Part shown: piece after piece, positions 63,645 to 64,000 of the stretch
Layout: every line of letters begins with the position of its first letter
Position numbering within the stretch: the first letter of the stretch is position 1
Assembly: GCF_007991635.1 (NCBI RefSeq)
Contig: NZ_BJYS01000033.1
Coordinates: 34,374-98,373 of the forward strand
DNA from: Adhaeribacter aerolatus
Lineage (GTDB): Bacteria > Bacteroidota > Bacteroidia > Cytophagales > Hymenobacteraceae
Length of the DNA: 64,000 nucleotides
Reading direction: 5' to 3'
Program-made: the position numbers and the translations under genes
Notes under the pieces: generated by a model
Database searches by the model: none
Told to the model about the DNA's origin: nothing
What the model saw: the letters and a program-made list of their open reading frames with translations, nothing else

Positions 63645-64000
63645 ATGATTGATAAGAATAGCATTCCAGAGCATTGGGAAGTGAAAAAGCTAAAGGAAAT
63701 AGCAGAAGTTACTTCAAGTAAACGAATCTTCCAAAATGACTATGTAAATGCAGGCATTCCATTTTATAGAACTAAGGAAGTTAAAGAATTAAGTGAAGGA
63801 AAGGAGTTATCAATCGAACTATTTATCTCACATGATAAATATGAAGATATTAAAAGCAGATTTGAAATTCCTAAGAAAGGAGATATTCTTATCTCAGCTG
63901 TTGGTACAATTGGAGTTTCGTATATTATCAAGGATGACCAACCATTTTACTTTAAAGATGGAAATTTACTTTGGGTAAAAAACTTCAAAGGAGTTTGTCT
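63645..64000 (+). CDS. hsdS: Type I restriction specificity subunit S, partial (right edge)
   Basis: Open frame from ATG 63645 to the window end, 118 codons, one base after the hsdR stop. The start reads IPEHWEVKKLKEIAEVTSSK then RIFQNDYVNAGIPFYRTKEV, which is the usual opening of an HsdS target-recognition domain. Later it reads IPKKGDILISAVGTIGVSYI and GNLLWVKNF, also typical. The sequence is more AT-rich than hsdR, as is common for specificity genes that are exchanged between strains. The target site cannot be predicted. Confidence 0.9.
   Translation, partial: MIDKNSIPEHWEVKKLKEIAEVTSSKRIFQNDYVNAGIPFYRTKEVKELSEGKELSIELFISHDKYEDIKSRFEIPKKGDILISAVGTIGVSYIIKDDQPFYFKDGNLLWVKNFKGVC

Overview
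The window comes from a Bacteroidota chromosome, most likely order Cytophagales, family Hymenobacteraceae; an Adhaeribacter-like genome is my guess from protein style, not a database match. Supporting signs are two ECF sigma/FecR/SusC trans-envelope loci, a SusD lipoprotein, a type IX secretion sorting domain, class IV aminotransferase and PAP2 families typical of the phylum, and promoters of the Bacteroidota type (TTTG, about 20 bases, TAnnTTTG). The clearest such promoter precedes tRNA-Leu(CAG). Replication origin, rRNA and CRISPR arrays are absent.

Layout. 1-4.0 kb: a sigma factor, FecR and SusC set read leftwards; the SusC gene has a one-base frameshift and runs off the left edge. 4.7-7.3 kb: secreted endonuclease/phosphatase-like protein, membrane-anchored metallo-beta-lactamase-fold hydrolase, and an acyl-carrier-like protein lacking the phosphopantetheine serine. 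7.4-14.5 kb: a tripartite RND efflux operon (GbsR/MarR regulator, TolC, membrane fusion protein, pump) with a visible promoter and palindromic operator, followed by a TetR regulator. 15-24.7 kb: a PKD/beta-helix lipoprotein, a class IV aminotransferase, a two-subunit molybdenum hydroxylase, a GH43 glycosidase and a T9SS-sorted coiled-coil protein. 25-38 kb: a large GAF protein, two PAP2 phosphatases flanking small genes and the tRNA, ThpR, a CinA-type amidase, two tandem diheme cytochromes c, a methyltransferase, an M61 peptidase, a small outer-membrane protein and a second MBL-fold hydrolase. 38-42.4 kb: a GlxA-type regulator divergent from two SRPBCC genes, then an AraC regulator beside a DUF417 membrane protein.

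42.8-53.4 kb is a complete sulfated-glycan uptake locus: ECF sigma, FecR, SusC with an STN signalling domain, SusD and two Cys-type sulfatases. 53.4-54.5 kb is gene-poor and carries a REP-like palindrome. 54.5-60.2 kb: a phytanoyl-CoA dioxygenase-like gene, then a small XRE regulator divergent from a dinB-dnaE operon whose DnaE has a degenerate PHP domain; repeated operator-like sites lie between them. 60.4-64 kb: a superinfection-immunity-like membrane protein followed by type I restriction genes hsdR and hsdS (cut by the right edge).

The most interesting parts are the XRE/dinB/dnaE mutagenesis-type cassette with its operator array, the serine-less carrier protein whose terminator abuts the next start codon, the AraC-DUF417 pair resembling RclR/RclC, and the family-style palindromic repeats between genes. 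All functional calls rest on motifs read by eye; no searches were run.
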